A stretch of 64,000 nt of DNA from Certhia americana (Eukaryota > Chordata > Aves > Passeriformes > Certhiidae). The stretch lies in contig JAGMWU010000028.1 in NCBI GenBank assembly GCA_018697195.1, forward strand, positions 4,200,337-4,264,336, written 5' to 3'. The notes under the pieces are model-generated. The model had not been told where the DNA came from and did not search any database. It saw only the letters and a program-made list of their open reading frames with translations. The stretch's first letter is position 1. Each line of letters opens with the position of its first letter. Made by a program: the position numbers and the translations under genes. Positions 20,101 to 33,300 of this stretch are shown in pieces.

Positions 20101-23100
20101 CCCGAATTGCCTAAGCCGGCGGGGGGGAGGCAGGAGCTGGCTGCCTCTGGGGGAAGGGCGGGCGGCGAGGAGCTGGCATGGGAACGGCAGCCCATCCTCC
20201 ACGCACCCGCGCCGCTCCGCGTCTGTAAACTTTGAACATCTTCCGGAGAGAAGTTAGTGGCTATTGTGAACAGCTGGATCTAATTTTACGAGGAGCGAGG
20301 AGGAGACAGTTGTGGGGAAATAATAAGGCTTGGCGCTCACAGGCGAGGATCCCCGAGCCCGGCCAGCCTTCCTGCCTCCACCGCACTCCGCCGGGGGAGC
20401 GCTGGCGAGACGGTCACGGCGAAACTGAGGCACGGAGCAGCGCGGGGCTCACCCGCCTCCTGGATAATGCGAACCGGGAATCCGGGGCTTTGCCCCCGTG
20501 TGTTTCCCCGAACCCATCGCCCCTCCAGCAGCCGGAGCATCCACGGGGGAACGGCTCTTCCTCAGAGCACGAAACTGGGCTGCCAGCGCAGGACCCCCTT
20601 GCCAGCCCACGGCAGCATCTTCGGAGCCGGGGTCACCCAGCGCTCGCTGTCGATGCTCGTGGGCACCGCGGTGCGAGTGCGACACCTCCCTCCAGCCGGC
20701 TGCTTCCCCTGAGGCTCTGCCCACCTCCTAAAATTAGCTGCAGCCCTGCTGTCCCCTCCCCGGCCACCCCCCGCAGCCCGGGGAGCTCTGCCAGCACACG
20801 CTCCGGCTCCGTCCCGATCCCCCGGCAGCAAAGGGGGAAGGGGATCACGCAGCCTCCTCCATCACTCACACCTCGCCTGCCACCCGCCAGCCAGCGCTCC
20901 CCGGCAGCAGCGCAGCCCCGCAGTCACCTCAGCGCCTCTGGCTCGCAGCAGTGTGCCCGAGGGTGAGCTCTGGCTCGGCTTTATGGAGCACAGACCCAGC
21001 ACAGCCTGTGACACACCCAGGGCCCCGCTGGGAGGTGGCAGCGGTGGGCACGCTGGGTTTCAGTGCTGCTGTTGTCTCATGGTAGCATAATGGGGGACGC
21101 TGGGGGCATTGGAGCATCGCATCTGTTTGGGACAGGATGGGGGAACGAGTTCCATCGGGATTTGTGCTGCCAGGATGGGACGTGCTTCATGCGATCAGTA
21201 TTTCCTCAAATCCTTCGCCCACAGGTACAGCTGTATGAGCGTAGAGCCCTATGTGAACACTGTCACCACAAGGCCACCATCTGCCAATCCCAAAAATGAG
21301 ACCACGGGGTTCACGGCCTCCAAAGGGCTCGGCCACATGCGCCCATCAGGAAGCCCTACCACGAGCAGCACAGGGGACCCAAAATGGCACCAGCACCGCA
21401 TGACCCCCTGCTCCCACCAGCACGGCCGGGCGAGCGGCTGACCGGCACCACGAGGAGGTTTTCCCGGGGCCCCTCGCTCCCATTTCACAGGCGGGGAAGC
21501 TGAAGCAGCGGGAGCTGCAGCAGCATGCCCAGACCCGCAGCAGGATCCGGACGTGCGTTATCGCGCAGGGGGGCCGCTCCTGCCGCCTGCCCGCTGCAGG
21601 CTGGTGCGGGGCATGGCCCCGCCGGCTCACCCCATCATTACCTTCCCTCCCTCCCTCCAAAAAAACATTTCATAAGTCGCCACGTGATGGTGGCAATAGC
21701 GAACGCCCATGCGCTTCAGGTGTCTGCCCCAACCACAACACGCAGGTGCCTGGGCTCGGCCACCGCGGCTCCCCGCCTGGCCCCCACCCCAAATAACGCC
21801 TTGGACAAACAGCTGAGAAGGTCAGGGCATGGCCTGGCTGCTCGGCAAATCTTCCATGGATGGAAGCTCCCAAAATCAAGGGGAGTTTGTTATATCCCCA
21901 TCACCAACGGCGCTCAGGGTGATGTAAACACTGTGGCTGTCCCGCCAGCCCATTGCCATAGCCATCAAGGATTTAATGAGAGAGGGAAGCTCCTAGAGAT
22001 GGGATGTTTTTTGGAAAGCATCCATCCAGTTCAGTGATGGATGGAGAGATTCCAACCTCATAAAGAGCCTCAGGATGGCTCCTGTCACACAAATCCCAGC
22101 AGTACCCCTGGTTAGGGCTTTGCTGCCCTTTCTCCCCTCTTCCCCTCCATTTTCCCCTCCCACAGACAGAAGAAGAGGTACTAACACAGGAAAACACATT
22201 TTTCCCCCCACCAACAGCCCAAAATTTCCCATTTATGCCCTTTCTGGCTGCTGCGTGCCTCTCTCCACCGAGCTCACCTGCCACCAGCCTCGTGCTCCCT
22301 GTGTGTTTGATGGGAGCTGCGCGGTTACTCGCTTTTTAATACATTAATTATAGCTGATTACCACTGCCACCCCCACCTCCTCAGTGCCATGACCTGCTCA
22401 CACACCGCCAGGAAAAGGCTCCTTCCTTCGGCACAGTGCCAGGGCCACCGGGACTTGCCTCCCAACCCACTTGGTGGTGGCAAGATGGGGATTAAATGGT
22501 GATTAAAAGGAGATGCTGTTTCTGATAGCATGATAAACAGCCACCACACGCCATGGCAAATGGATGCAAGTCCCTTTCGTTGATGGAGCTGGAGGATTCT
22601 GCTCTGCAAGAAAGGGATTTTAGATGTGGGACGACTGCTGGAGGGTTATGCTGTCCAAAATGCCCCAGCTGAAACCTCCCCCTACTCTGAGCTGCACCCC
22701 AATGTTGCAGTCACCTCAGGCAAGACAAGGCTCCTTGAAATACCTGGGTGCCACTTGTAGAAGGTGGACGGACTCGCTGCTTTCAAAAGGTAATTCCAGT
22801 TAGAAAAGCCAGTGTGGTGCCAGCCATATGCCCATGGTGGGAAGGGTGCTTGAGGTCCCTGGGGATGACAATGTCCCCGCGTCACCAAGCTATGAGAAGG
22901 AGCTGCCTACCCCACAGCCATCTGCAGCCTCTTCCCATGGGAATGCTGACCTTGTAACACCTAAACAGGGCCAAATCCAGTGCCTTCTCCCCATGGGACA
23001 GTCATGCTTGTCCTCTCTGGTGGGGGAGTGCTGCAGTACTGCCACAGCAACCATCACCTACCCTGTCACCAGGGTCCCAGCCCCCCTACCCATTTCTCTC

Positions 23101-23820
23101 CTGGCTTCACCACTGAGTGACCTCAGCAAGCCCTCACCCCTTGCCCATTTTGGAGACCCTCTTCCTCCCATTCTTGGGGGCAATGATCCCCAAGGGGTGC
23201 GGGCTGTGAGGCCACAGAGGCCCCAGAGCCAGTGGGTGCATGGGGAGCGCATCAGCCTGGCAAATTCCAGTTCTCCACTCAGCATCACGAGCGCTCCAAC
23301 ACCGGGGAGAGGTTGGCAGCCTGGCTGGCAGGGCCCCCCAGGGTGGCCGGGCACTGCCAATGCCCTGACTCACGACACGCACGTACCCGCGCGGGGTAAA
23401 GCGATAGGAGGGCAGAGAGGATGCCGGAGCCCAAAATACCCCAGCGTGCCTGACACAGGAGATTATCGCTTCACTGATGGGACCATCGCCCAGCCCAGCT
23501 TGTCCCGGCTCCCTGCAAAGCACCAAAACCCCCCAAAACCTCTGCCTTCGCCTTTCCCCTGCCACCCCATGCCAACCACCCAACAGTAGTGAGCAGCTGC
23601 AGGGTGCCTGCCACACCAGCAGGGACACTGGTATCGTTTCCAGCTGGTTTCTCCTCAAATTGGGTTTTTTTTCAGTCAGTAGAAGCCAAATGAGTTGTAT
23701 AGGGCCTGAGCGCTTTCGGGGGGTTGGAAGTGGGTGGCTCTGCGAGGGCTTGGCCGTATTTGCCTTTCAAGGGGGTTAAGGGGAAAAAAAAAACAACACC
23801 AAACCCAAGGAGGGTGTAAA

Positions 23821-23847
23821 AATAAAATAATAATAATAATAATAAAG
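23821..23847. repeat. (AAT)n microsatellite
   Basis: About seven AAT units just upstream, in genomic orientation, of the TEAD3 CpG island. Confidence 0.85.
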
Positions 23848-23949
23848 ATGACACACTGCTGAAAATTATACATCTAATTGCCGCCTTGTTAGCAAAGCAC
23901 CCCTATGACGAGGCACAAAGTGTTTAGCATACAGTCAGTGCATGGTCAT

Positions 23950-24960
23950 CCCCTACATGCGTGTGACACACATGTAGCGTGACACGCGGGTGACCCCGCA
24001 GCTCACCCGGGACCCTCCCGCGCTGCTTCCCCGAGGGGTTTCGGCCGGGGCGGGCAATCCCTGCCCGTAACGTCCGGCGCCCGCCCCGAACGCTCCCGAC
24101 GTGCGGGCACAAGGCCCCTTTGTCACCCCGGGGATGCGCCGCGGGGGGACTCGGCGGGGACCGGTGCGGGGGCAGCGCAGCCCCGACGGGGCGGGAGCCC
24201 GGGGATCCGACGAGGGGGGACAGGGAAAACAGCCCGGCTGTGTCCCCCCAAAGCACACACCCCATCGGGGGGCGTCGGGGGGGAGCCCCGCGGGAGGCGC
24301 CGAGCTGCCGGCTGGGGGGCGAGCAGGGCTGGTGCGACCCCGCCGCCCCCCGCCATCCGCCGGGGCTCGGAGCAGGCGGAGGGCTGCGGGCCGGGAGGAA
24401 GGAGGGGCTGGAGGAGGAGGAGGAGGAGGCGGAGGAAGGGGGGTTGGGAGTCTCTTCCCAGCGAGCGCTTACCTGCTCCGTGCTCCGGAGGGGCTGGGCC
24501 GGCCGCGGGTGCCGGGAGCGGGGCCGGGAGCGGAGCGGGGCCGGGGCCGGGCCGGGCCGGGGGCGGGCGGCAGGAATGCGGGGAGCGCGGCGGGCTCCCG
24601 GGTCCGCGCACGGAGCCAGGCGCAGGGACGGGAAAGTTTATGCGAGGGAGGAGCGGAAAGTTGGGAGTCAATCAGGAGGCGGCGGGGCCGGGCCGGGCCT
24701 CCTCCTCCTCCCCTAACCTCCTTCTCCACCTCCTCCTCCTCCACCTCCTCCTCCTCCTCCTCCACCTCTTCCCGGCCCTTCCTCCCGCCCGACTCTCCCG
24801 ACCTCCCCGTCGGGGCAGAGGGGACTCGGGACTTCCCTTACTCAGGGAGGGTTTTTCTTTTTGGAAGGGGCAGCCCTGGAGTTCAGCTCGGCCCGGCCTG
24901 GGCTATGGGAGCGCCCTCTATGAGCCTTCCTCACCTTCCTCCTCTTCCTCCTTCTCCCTC
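23950..24960 (-). promoter_or_regulatory. TEAD3: CpG island, probable TEAD3 promoter
   Basis: Very GC-rich with dense CpG and GC boxes (GGGCGG types), 11 kb upstream of the first coding exon on the same strand. It contains a strong minus-strand splice donor (CGGAGCAG then GTAAGCGC) at 24473/24472. The minus strand has a TATA-like CATAAAC near 24636. The flanks hold (GGA)n at 24404-24440 and (TCC)n at 24700-24775. Confidence 0.65.
24473..24630 (-). other. TEAD3: Probable non-coding first exon of TEAD3 (upstream end estimated)
   Basis: The donor GCAG|GTAAGC in the CpG island would splice to the acceptor at 13160. The 5' limit is a guess placed just downstream of the TATA-like element near 24636; no transcript evidence is available. 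Confidence 0.45.
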
Positions 24961-27900
24961 CGGCATTCCCGGGATGCGGCCCGGGGCATGAAGGTGCTGC
25001 AGTCCCGTCTTGTCCTGTCCCGTCCGCAGCCAGCCCGGGTCACCCGTGCAGACCTTCATCCCCTCCTGCACATCTTCATCGCCCTCTGTGCTCAGCTTCA
25101 TCCCACTCTTCATTCCCGCCCCCCTTCACTCACTATCATCCCTGGGCTCACCTCCATCCCCTTCCACACATTTTCGTTGTCCTCTGAACATTGTAATGCC
25201 CTACCACACATTTTCATATGTAATGCCCATCCTGACATCTTTATAGCCCTCCAAACACCTTCATCCCTCTCCTCATACACACACACACACACATACACAC
25301 ACATACATACACATACACACAGATCCTCAATCCCCTGCATCCCACCAATCTGCAGATTCCCCATTTCTCCCAGACACCCACCCCATGGTGCCCAGGATGG
25401 GGATTTCGGCCCACGCTGTTGGGGTTTCTCAAGGGAATTCAGCCAGGATCCAGGCCATGGTCACTTCCTCTGATGAGCTGATGGGTGGTAATGTGCTAAG
25501 CCATAGCAAGCAGATCACATACAAGTCCCTGGCCATGACCCAGCCTGACCACTGGGGACTGCAGCCCCAAAAGGGGCAAAACCCCCAGTCCCCCATGTCA
25601 GCACACACTACAGGCCTGTACCACCATAATCAAAACCCCCAGAGTTAAATCAGGGTGAGGAATCCTCCTGGTGCCCTGATTGGAGAGGGGATGTTCTTTC
25701 CATCCCATTCCTTCTAGAAACACATTTTTCTAATTTTCATCATGAGCTTGGTTGTATTCAAGCATTTTGGGACAAGACAGCCAATGCTTCAGTCCGTGAA
25801 GTGACAGGCTCTGAAGCATCCAGCACATTCAGCAATTGTGTGTGATTCATAAAGCCATATCACATTCTTCCACCCTTGGCCTGCTGCTAACTTGTAAGAA
25901 ATCTGGACCAAAAACTGCAACAAAATGGTTGCTATTCTCCAAGGGCTGTTCAGAGCCTCGTTACTCATCCCTTACTTGGGCAAAAATGACATTGAGTGCT
26001 CCTGGAGATGACAGCCTTAATTGAGTTCAATAGGAGTTTAGGCTGAGTAAGGCATGAGCAAACAAGTGTGCATTAGCCCATGAATAAAAAGCCTGATCCA
26101 CAAATGTTTAGGAACACATTTAACACTGAGCAGGGGAGTGCTGAGGGGGTCACTGCTGCTCTGGCCTTGCCATTTGGGCAGGAGTCTGGCTACAGCATCC
26201 AGCACAACTGATAGTGATGCTGGGATGAGCTTGTTCAGGAGTGCAAAGATTCAAGGCTGGCTCAGCGGTTTGTTTCCATTCTGCCTCTTAATTTTTATTT
26301 ATTTTGCTCCTTCAGAAATCCATAGTCCTTGTTTCTGCTATTTTTTTGTCCACTGGTGGGAACAGCAACTTCCTTTCTCAAATTATAATATAAAAGAGCT
26401 GCAAGCTGCAACGCCATAAATAATATTTTCTTATGGCCAGAACATCCAAGTCTAGGCAAGACACCAAGAACAGCTACAACATTGTAAAACTCCAACACTT
26501 CTCCAGAATGGATTCACTAATTAAAAAATGACTCCTTTTAAAAAGCAGTTGAAAAATATTGGCTTTCCCATTGCCGCCTGTCACTGGCTGCATCGAGAAG
26601 GAGCCCATCCTGCAAAGCCACAGCTGAGCTAACCGGCAATGAGGCTGCCTTTCCCTCTAAAAAATGTTACCAAAATAAATACAAGGGGAGGGGGAAGGAA
26701 GAGAAGAACACCTCCTCACAATCACTTCTTAAATTAATTAAAATATCACCACTTCAAAGCTGGAGAGATATCCCCCAGGGCTGGGGCCATGGCAGCTTGC
26801 TGGGAACTAAACAGCTCCAGCCCTTCCATTGCTGGACAAGGAGTTTCCCAGTGCTGGTCTCTCCTCCCACACCCTCCAGGACGTACCAGCTCTTTCTTCC
26901 TCAGGCTGCATTCCCCGTGGGGCATTTGCCTCCTGGAACACATGGAAATATCTGTCAGCCCCCACAAGAGAGCCCCCCACTCTGAACTGGGTGCAAGGAG
27001 CCCCCCAAACCCCAGGGGTCTGTGGAAGAGGGAGAAGCCATCAATTGGAGAAGAGCCCACATGTCCACCTTCCTGCTCTGCTCTGGAGCAGCATCTTTGC
27101 ACTCATCATTGTGGGATGGGGATGAACCATGGAGAGAGCTGCCAGCACTGCAGTGACACTGGTCCTGGCTGAGATGCGCTGCTCAGCAGCAAGGTGGGGC
27201 CTTATTTTTTTCCTCCCCTTTGCCTTATAAGCATCTCTGCAAAAATAAAACACATTTCCCAGGAGGTTCCCTTGAGGAGCTGACGACAGTCGCCTCTGGC
27301 TACGCTTGTGCCCCTGCACGAGCACTTTGTGGGGTAAAATCCACGCCTGCAGCACCAGCCCAATGCCAGCGCCCCTAAAACCAACCTTCAGAAACCCCAA
27401 AGTCCCACGCTGCAGGGAAAACATCATCCCTGGAGATTGAGGAAACCCTTTCTCCAAGGAATACACACACTTTGGACTCAAACACCATTGATAAGGCTCT
27501 TTCTCCTATTTTTTTTTTATCTTTTCTTGCAGCAAGCATTCCTTTCACACCCACGCACACCCCAGCATCCTCAGCCATTGGCCTGCTGGCGCATCCGTCA
27601 CACTTTCCGCCAGCCAAAGTAGATACACATTTCAACTGCTTCCATCCCTCATCTCCTCTGGTGTTAACAGCCAGCGCAAACAAAGGGCCCGAATATCCAT
27701 CGCCCTATTAAATTGTTTTCATTCGTTTCTTCTGCCACAGTTGGTTTGCGTTAGAGGGTTTGTCAAAGGGATTTCGGGTGGGCAGCTGAGGCAGTGGCTG
27801 CTCTGAGATTGGGTGAGACTGCATGGGACACCCATGGCAGGGATTTTGCTCTGCCATAGTGACAGCCAGGAAACCTGAAGGGTTTGCAAGCAACTACGGG

Positions 27901-29420
27901 CAAATGGAAAATGGAAATGTTTTGGGTGAGGGAAGGGAGGATCAACCTAGGGGAGCAGCTGGGATTACAGCAGACAGAACCTGGGGAGCCCAAACCCCTC
28001 TCTCTCACCCTGCTGCTTCTTTTCTCCTTGCACTGGAGGAAATGGGGACAAGTATTGGCTCAACCGTTAGCTGAGCTCGTCCCGATTTCAAACAGATGTT
28101 GGGTTTGTGGCTGGATTTGGGCAGAAAGCTCTTGCTTTCCCCACATTTGCTGGCCATACCTCGCCAAGGACGCTGGCCCCGAACTGCTGTGGCTGGTTCT
28201 CCCTTTAGCTCACAAGATGTTCTCTGAGCTCTCTGCATGGGTAATGGATGATGTCCCACAAGGGCTGGCTTGTCCCCAAGCTGCCCACTGCTGCCTGCCC
28301 CACCACGAGCATCTGCCCATGAATCATGAAGCCCAGATTCACATAGCTGGGGACAACCTCCACGCCCATCTGCAGAGCCACTGGGGCAGATGTTCACCAG
28401 TGGTCCGGCAGCAGCCCGTGGTCCCCCTGTGACTGTCATCTGTCCTCAGCTCCATGCTCAGGCCACGGTGATGTTTCGACACTGCCCAGAGAGGATGAGC
28501 ATCCCTCTTGCACAATCACATCTCATCCATCTGCTCCTCAGCCTTTCTGCTGCAGCTGCCTCTCAGCTGCATTAACTTGGGGGGGCCATATCACTCCCAC
28601 AATGGGGGAACAACCCTTTTGTATCCTGGGAAGGGAATTGCACACGGTTCTGGAGTCAGTGTGAGCTGAGCAAGTGACAGAAACGGCTCCAGAGAGCTGA
28701 GGACAGTGTCTCAGGGTTCCTTGGCATGTCCCTGTTTTTCTCACCACTGAATTAATAGGATTTGGGACTGTGCAGCCAAATCATCACCCCAAAACTGGTG
28801 AAACTGTGAGCATTGAGCCTCTCTTCAGCATCTCCCCTTCCCAATGACTCCCTGCAGCTCCCCACTGGTCTGAGGCGGGGGATGGCACCTTCTGTCCACC
28901 ACTTCTCGTGAACAGAGAGCACCAGTGAAGCAGCTGTGGGGACACCTGGGGCACATCAGGCCCCAGGAGGGGCATCACAGAGTAGAGGGGCAGCAAGAGC
29001 TGAGGGCACGGGGAGCTCAGCAGGGCCCATCTGGGTGCTGAGCGTGACTCAGCACCGCACCACACCTCATGAGTCACTCCACTGCTTCCTGGTGCACCCT
29101 GACTTTTCTCTTCCAGGTCTCTCCTGGCAGCACTGACCCAGCTGGGCCACCTGCCAGCAATGCAAGCTCTGCCTCACGTGCCTGCCAGCCCTCCTCTGCT
29201 GGCACTGTCACCCTGGGCACGTGCCTGTGTGCTGGCGGTGCCAGGCTGCTTCTTAGGGACCCAAATCCCCAGCATTTTCTGGGCAGTGAGGTGAGACCCA
29301 ACAGGTACAAACACACCATGGGCACCAGCCATCCACTCAGGCCAGGGAGAAATGGAGCAAAAGAGGGGCTTTGTGCCTGGTGAGTAGCAAGCCAGGATGG
29401 GGGTCTTTAGCTGTGAGCTT
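24960..29420. other. Intergenic region between TEAD3 and TULP1
   Basis: Contains a CA/TACACA microsatellite at 25270-25322 and AT-rich stretches around 26.0-26.8 kb. No open frame resembles a known protein on either strand and no RNA gene is recognisable. Confidence 0.6.
25270..25322. repeat. (CA)n/(TACACA)n microsatellite
   Basis: Run of CA dinucleotides with interspersed TA, between the TEAD3 promoter and the TULP1 3' end. Confidence 0.9.
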
Positions 29421-29865
29421 AGGCAGAGCTCACCTGCATGTGGGCAGGGATGAGGAAACACAAAATGAAGAGACCACCCACTCCCTTCTCACTGGGAGAC
29501 TGAGCATAAAGATACAAACTATAACAAACAAACAAACAAAAAAAACACCAAAAAAACAACAACATAAAAAAAGCGGGGGCAGGAGATGAATTTCCAGGAT
29601 CTGAGTCCAAAGGGGTGAGACACGGATTGCAGTCAGCCTCATCTGCTGAATATGAATATACCTCCAGCCTGGCTCTGCCATCACCCCAGCCCAGCAATTT
29701 ACCCTGAATTTGCCTGGAGAGGGTGGCTGCAGCTGGGTGAGCATCCCACAGCTCTCAATGGGCACCAGGTGCCTTGAACCACCCCAGGAACAACCACAGC
29801 TGCAAGAAGGTGGAAATGCAGGGAGCAGAACAGGACAGGGATGCAGGAGCATCCTCCAGGCCCTG

Positions 29866-30178
29866 GCAGGCAGCTCCAGTAGCTCTGGCAGCCCTGGTGG
29901 TCCCAGTGGCCCCAGTGGTCCCGGTGGTCCCAGTGGCCCCGGTGGTCCCTGTGGTCCCGGTGGCCCCGATGGTTGCAGTGGTCCCAGTGGTCCCAGTGGC
30001 CCTGGTGGCCCCAGTAGCCCCAGTGGTCCTGGTGGTCCCAGTGGCCCTGGCAGCCCCAGTAGCCCCGATGGTCCTGTGGCCCTGATGGTCCTGGTGGGCC
30101 CAGTAGCCCTGGTGGTCCCAGTGGCCCTGGTGGTCCCAGTGGCCCTGGTGGTCCCAGTGGCCCCAGTGGCCCTGGTGC
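29866..30178. repeat. 9/18-bp minisatellite immediately downstream of the TULP1 stop codon
   Basis: About 34 tandem 9-bp units of the type GGTCCCAGT and GGCCCTGGT run for about 310 bp and begin within about six bases of the TULP1 TAG. The period is a multiple of three, so several frames stay open and read Gly-Pro-X (collagen-like) or Trp-Asp-His repeats. It lies in the TULP1 3' UTR. Confidence 0.88.
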
Positions 30179-30183
30179 AGGTG

Positions 30184-30317
30184 CTACTCGCAGGCCAGCT
30201 TCCCGTCGAAGCTGGAGAGGGCGATGGCGAAGGCCTGCACGGCACACAGGGGGTAGTTGTAGTCCATGGTGAAGGCGTCATCCGCCACACGCCCAAACTG
30301 CATCACGATGTAGTCAG
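30184..30317 (-). CDS. TULP1: TULP1 last coding exon, tubby signature
   Basis: 134 nt ending in the invariant tubby C-terminus ([18 protein letters not shown] at 30186-30184), preceded by [24 protein letters not shown], which contains the central hydrophobic helix. Acceptor CCCACAG. Confidence 0.97.
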
Positions 30318-33300
30318 CTGTGGGAGAGAGGGCGAGCCACTGGGGTGTCACCTGTGCACCCAGCCTGCCTTTTCCCAACGAGCCCACGCAAAAGAAGCTG
30401 CCCACTCACCCCCCACCCAGACTCAGCCTGTGCCGGCTGTGCTGTACTGCAGCACAGATCACCAAAAAGCATCATTAGCCTATTGCATGGACTGTGGCAC
30501 CCTATGGTCCCTCCAGCACCCCCCTCCCTGGGTGCCACAGCCCCCCAAGGGACAGGGACCCCACTCACCCACCCCCACCCCCCCCTCAGACCGTGGGATC
30601 GCTGCTGCTGGAGGGCGGGTGACAGGAAATCTGTAAAAATAACCAGGGGCCCTCAAGAGGCTTTTTCTGTCCCGTAACCCAACACCCCGGAGGCCAAGGG
30701 CTTCTGACTGCGCCGGACAGGTGACGAGCAGCCGCATCCAGACAGAGCTGCTGCCACCCCTGAGGGACTGTCCCCGAGGCACAGTGTACCCCAGGGTGAG
30801 CCTGCCAGTGTGTGGGGGGTGTGCTGGGGGCAATGCTCTGGGTTGAGTGGGTGGCTGTAGTGTGAAGGGGGCTCAGCACCCCACAGGGTCTGTCCTTCCC
30901 CTAAATCCACCCGGCAACAGTAGCCCCACACACTGCCCCTGCCCACACCAGGGCATAAGGGCAGCTCCTGTGGGGTACCTGTACCAGCTTCACCCCAGCT
31001 CCAGGCAGGACTCCAGAGCATGAAAAAACTAAACCTCATCAAAACCAGTGGGTGCTGGGGCCAGCTCATGAGGCAGTACTCCCACACCCTATCCCCTGGC
31101 CCAGCTTACGGTCACTGCCGTGCACGATCTGGAAATTTTTGACGGAGGCGTGGGTGACCCGGCCGTGGAAATTGAGGACGTAGGATTGGGTCTCGTCGTT
31201 CCACACTGGGGCTTTGTTGTGCAGCTCGATCACATTGTCCATGTTCCTGTTCTGCCATCGCATCAGGAGGCCGTCATTGTCCTGGGGAGGGGCAAGAGGG
31301 AATGGAGCAAAGTTGGGGGAACCCCTCCAGAGCCCTGCCACCTCCTGTGGCTTGCCTGGGGGATGCTCTGGAGCAGTACTCTGGAAATGGGATCTATCAT
31401 GGAGAAAAAAACAGACACCATGTCTCCCACCTCCCAGGGACATCTTGAATTTCCTGAAAGACTCTCCATGCCCCAAGATGGGTAAAATCCAAGGTGATGC
31501 CCAGCAAACCCAGCTCTCAAGGAGTTTTTCCCAGTCTTTTCCCTGACTTACGTTCCGGGGCCGGATGGGCACCCTCTCACAGTCAGCATTCATCCCAGGG
31601 ATGATGACAGTCATCTTCCTGGGGCCTTTGAATCCTAAAACGTTGGTCTCCTGCAAGAGAAACCTTGTCTCTAAAACCAGACACCGCTGCGGGTTACAGC
31701 CTCTCAAAGGGGCTGAACGAGGGCTCAGGGGTGGCTCCAGCCCATCCCACATCTCTGTGAGCCCCAATGAAGGGGTGCAGGGTGGGAGCCCCTCTCTCCC
31801 TGCCCGGGGCAGTTGGGAAGGGGCTCCCTGTGTGGCTGCTCTTACATAGACCACAGCTGAGAGCTCCTGCCGCACGTTGGACCAGTCAGCGTTGGCCCTG
31901 TCGGGGTTTGCGCCGTTGTCAAACACAGTGAACCTCGTCCCCATCAGGTTGGATCTGCAACCAAGGGTGGGACACGGCCGTGGCTGATGCCAGTGAGTCC
32001 CCTCCGCCCTCTCCGTGACCCCTCTCCAAGCACAGCCTTGGTTTTGGTCTGGTTGCAAACCCCTGGTGCTGCACCCCGCCAATGCTGACCTTCCCAGTCT
32101 TCAGTGATTTTCTCGGGCTCAAGGAATCCCTAAATCGGGGTGTGATAGGGTGCTGCCACCACAGGGACCCCCAGAATTGCTGTGTGGCTGCTGGCAGTGC
32201 GGGCTGGGACTTGCCAGGCACCTTTTCTAGCCATGACCTGTCTGCTGGGAGGAACCGGCCAAGCTTGTTTTCCCCTCTCAGCCCCCCACCACTCCTCAGG
32301 TCAGACACAGCAGTGGGAAATGCTGAATTTAGCTGCCTCAGCCATAGCTTGAGACAGCCTGCAAGCCATGGAGTGGGAAGAGGGTGCTGCAGAAATGTGG
32401 TGCCACCAAACTGGGGTGCCACCTCTGCTCCTACCTCAGTTTCCCGATGAAGTTCTCTCCACCCCGTGACAGGTCAGTGGGGTCGATGGAGATGAGGTAG
32501 TTGGAGGTTTTGCTCTTCTTACGCTTCCTCCCAGCAAGGAGGAACACCTGGTAGAACAGTGGGACCATGTGGGAATGGGACATTGTCACTGCCTTCACCA
32601 CTGCTGTCCCCCAACAAGGCACTGCCATGACCTTGAGCAAGTCATGAAGAGAATCCCCAAGATACTGTCTGCATTATGGGGCAGGAGGAGCTGAGAGCAG
32701 CCCAGTTTTAGCACAGCTCTCTCCTTAGCTCATCATCCCAGGTACCATTCATGGGGGCATTTCCCGGGAGGAATTGAGGGGAGCAGCCTCATTCAGGACG
32801 CACCAGCACTGGGGGATGCAGGCGAGCATCTCCCCCAACCCCTGAGGGTGCTCCCTGGGATGAGCAGAACCCCAAGGGTCTCCACGCCCCCACCCCAAAT
32901 CACCTTCTTGTCATTGTCCAAGTGAAGGTAATAGGTGGGGTAAAGCCCCCTGTCCATGCCCTTCTTGTCCCGTGTCACCCGGCACTTGACGGTCACCCCC
33001 TGTGGCGCCGGCTGCAGCACGAACTCCTCCAGGTTGTCCACCTCGATGACAGGGGATGGGGGCCTCTCCTCCTTCTGCTGCTGCGTGAGAGGGGATGGTG
33101 ACCCCAGAGGCCCCCCTCCTTCTCCAGATAATTGCTCCTTGCTCTCCATCCCCCCTGGGCTCTGCAGCTGGTGGCTTTGGGGACACTCTGGTGGGTCTCA
33201 CTGGGGGATGTTGCAAACCTCCTGACCCTCCCTGAGGGGAAGAGCTGCTCTTCCCTCACCCTGAGGGGGATCCCCATGGCTCTGAGGGGGTTTTTGTACC

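Larger units (their letters stand above)
13160..24470 (-). other. TEAD3 intron 1 (non-coding)
   Basis: About 11 kb with no open frame resembling a known protein. It holds GC-rich patches at 13.85-14.2 kb and 20.0-21.0 kb that could be alternative promoters or non-coding exons, a CTC repeat at 15189-15217, and an 18-bp repeat (three copies of a GGCACCCCGGGGCCTG-like unit) at 14268-14318. The rest is ordinary unique sequence in which I see nothing specific. Confidence 0.6.

Noticed and set aside
24101..24991. 296-codon and neighbouring frames in the TEAD3 CpG island
   Set aside because: GC-rich DNA lacks stop codons by composition. Arg/Gly/Ala/Pro-only translation with no homology; this is promoter sequence.
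29430..30296. Minus-strand open frame with Gly-Pro-X repeats resembling collagen
   Set aside because: It is a frame of the 9-bp minisatellite plus an out-of-frame read of the TULP1 last exon. There are no collagen flanking domains or exon structure.
31066..32082. 338-codon continuous minus-strand frame
   Set aside because: TULP1 exons 11-13 read through open introns; the splice sites and tubby alignment show the real exon limits.
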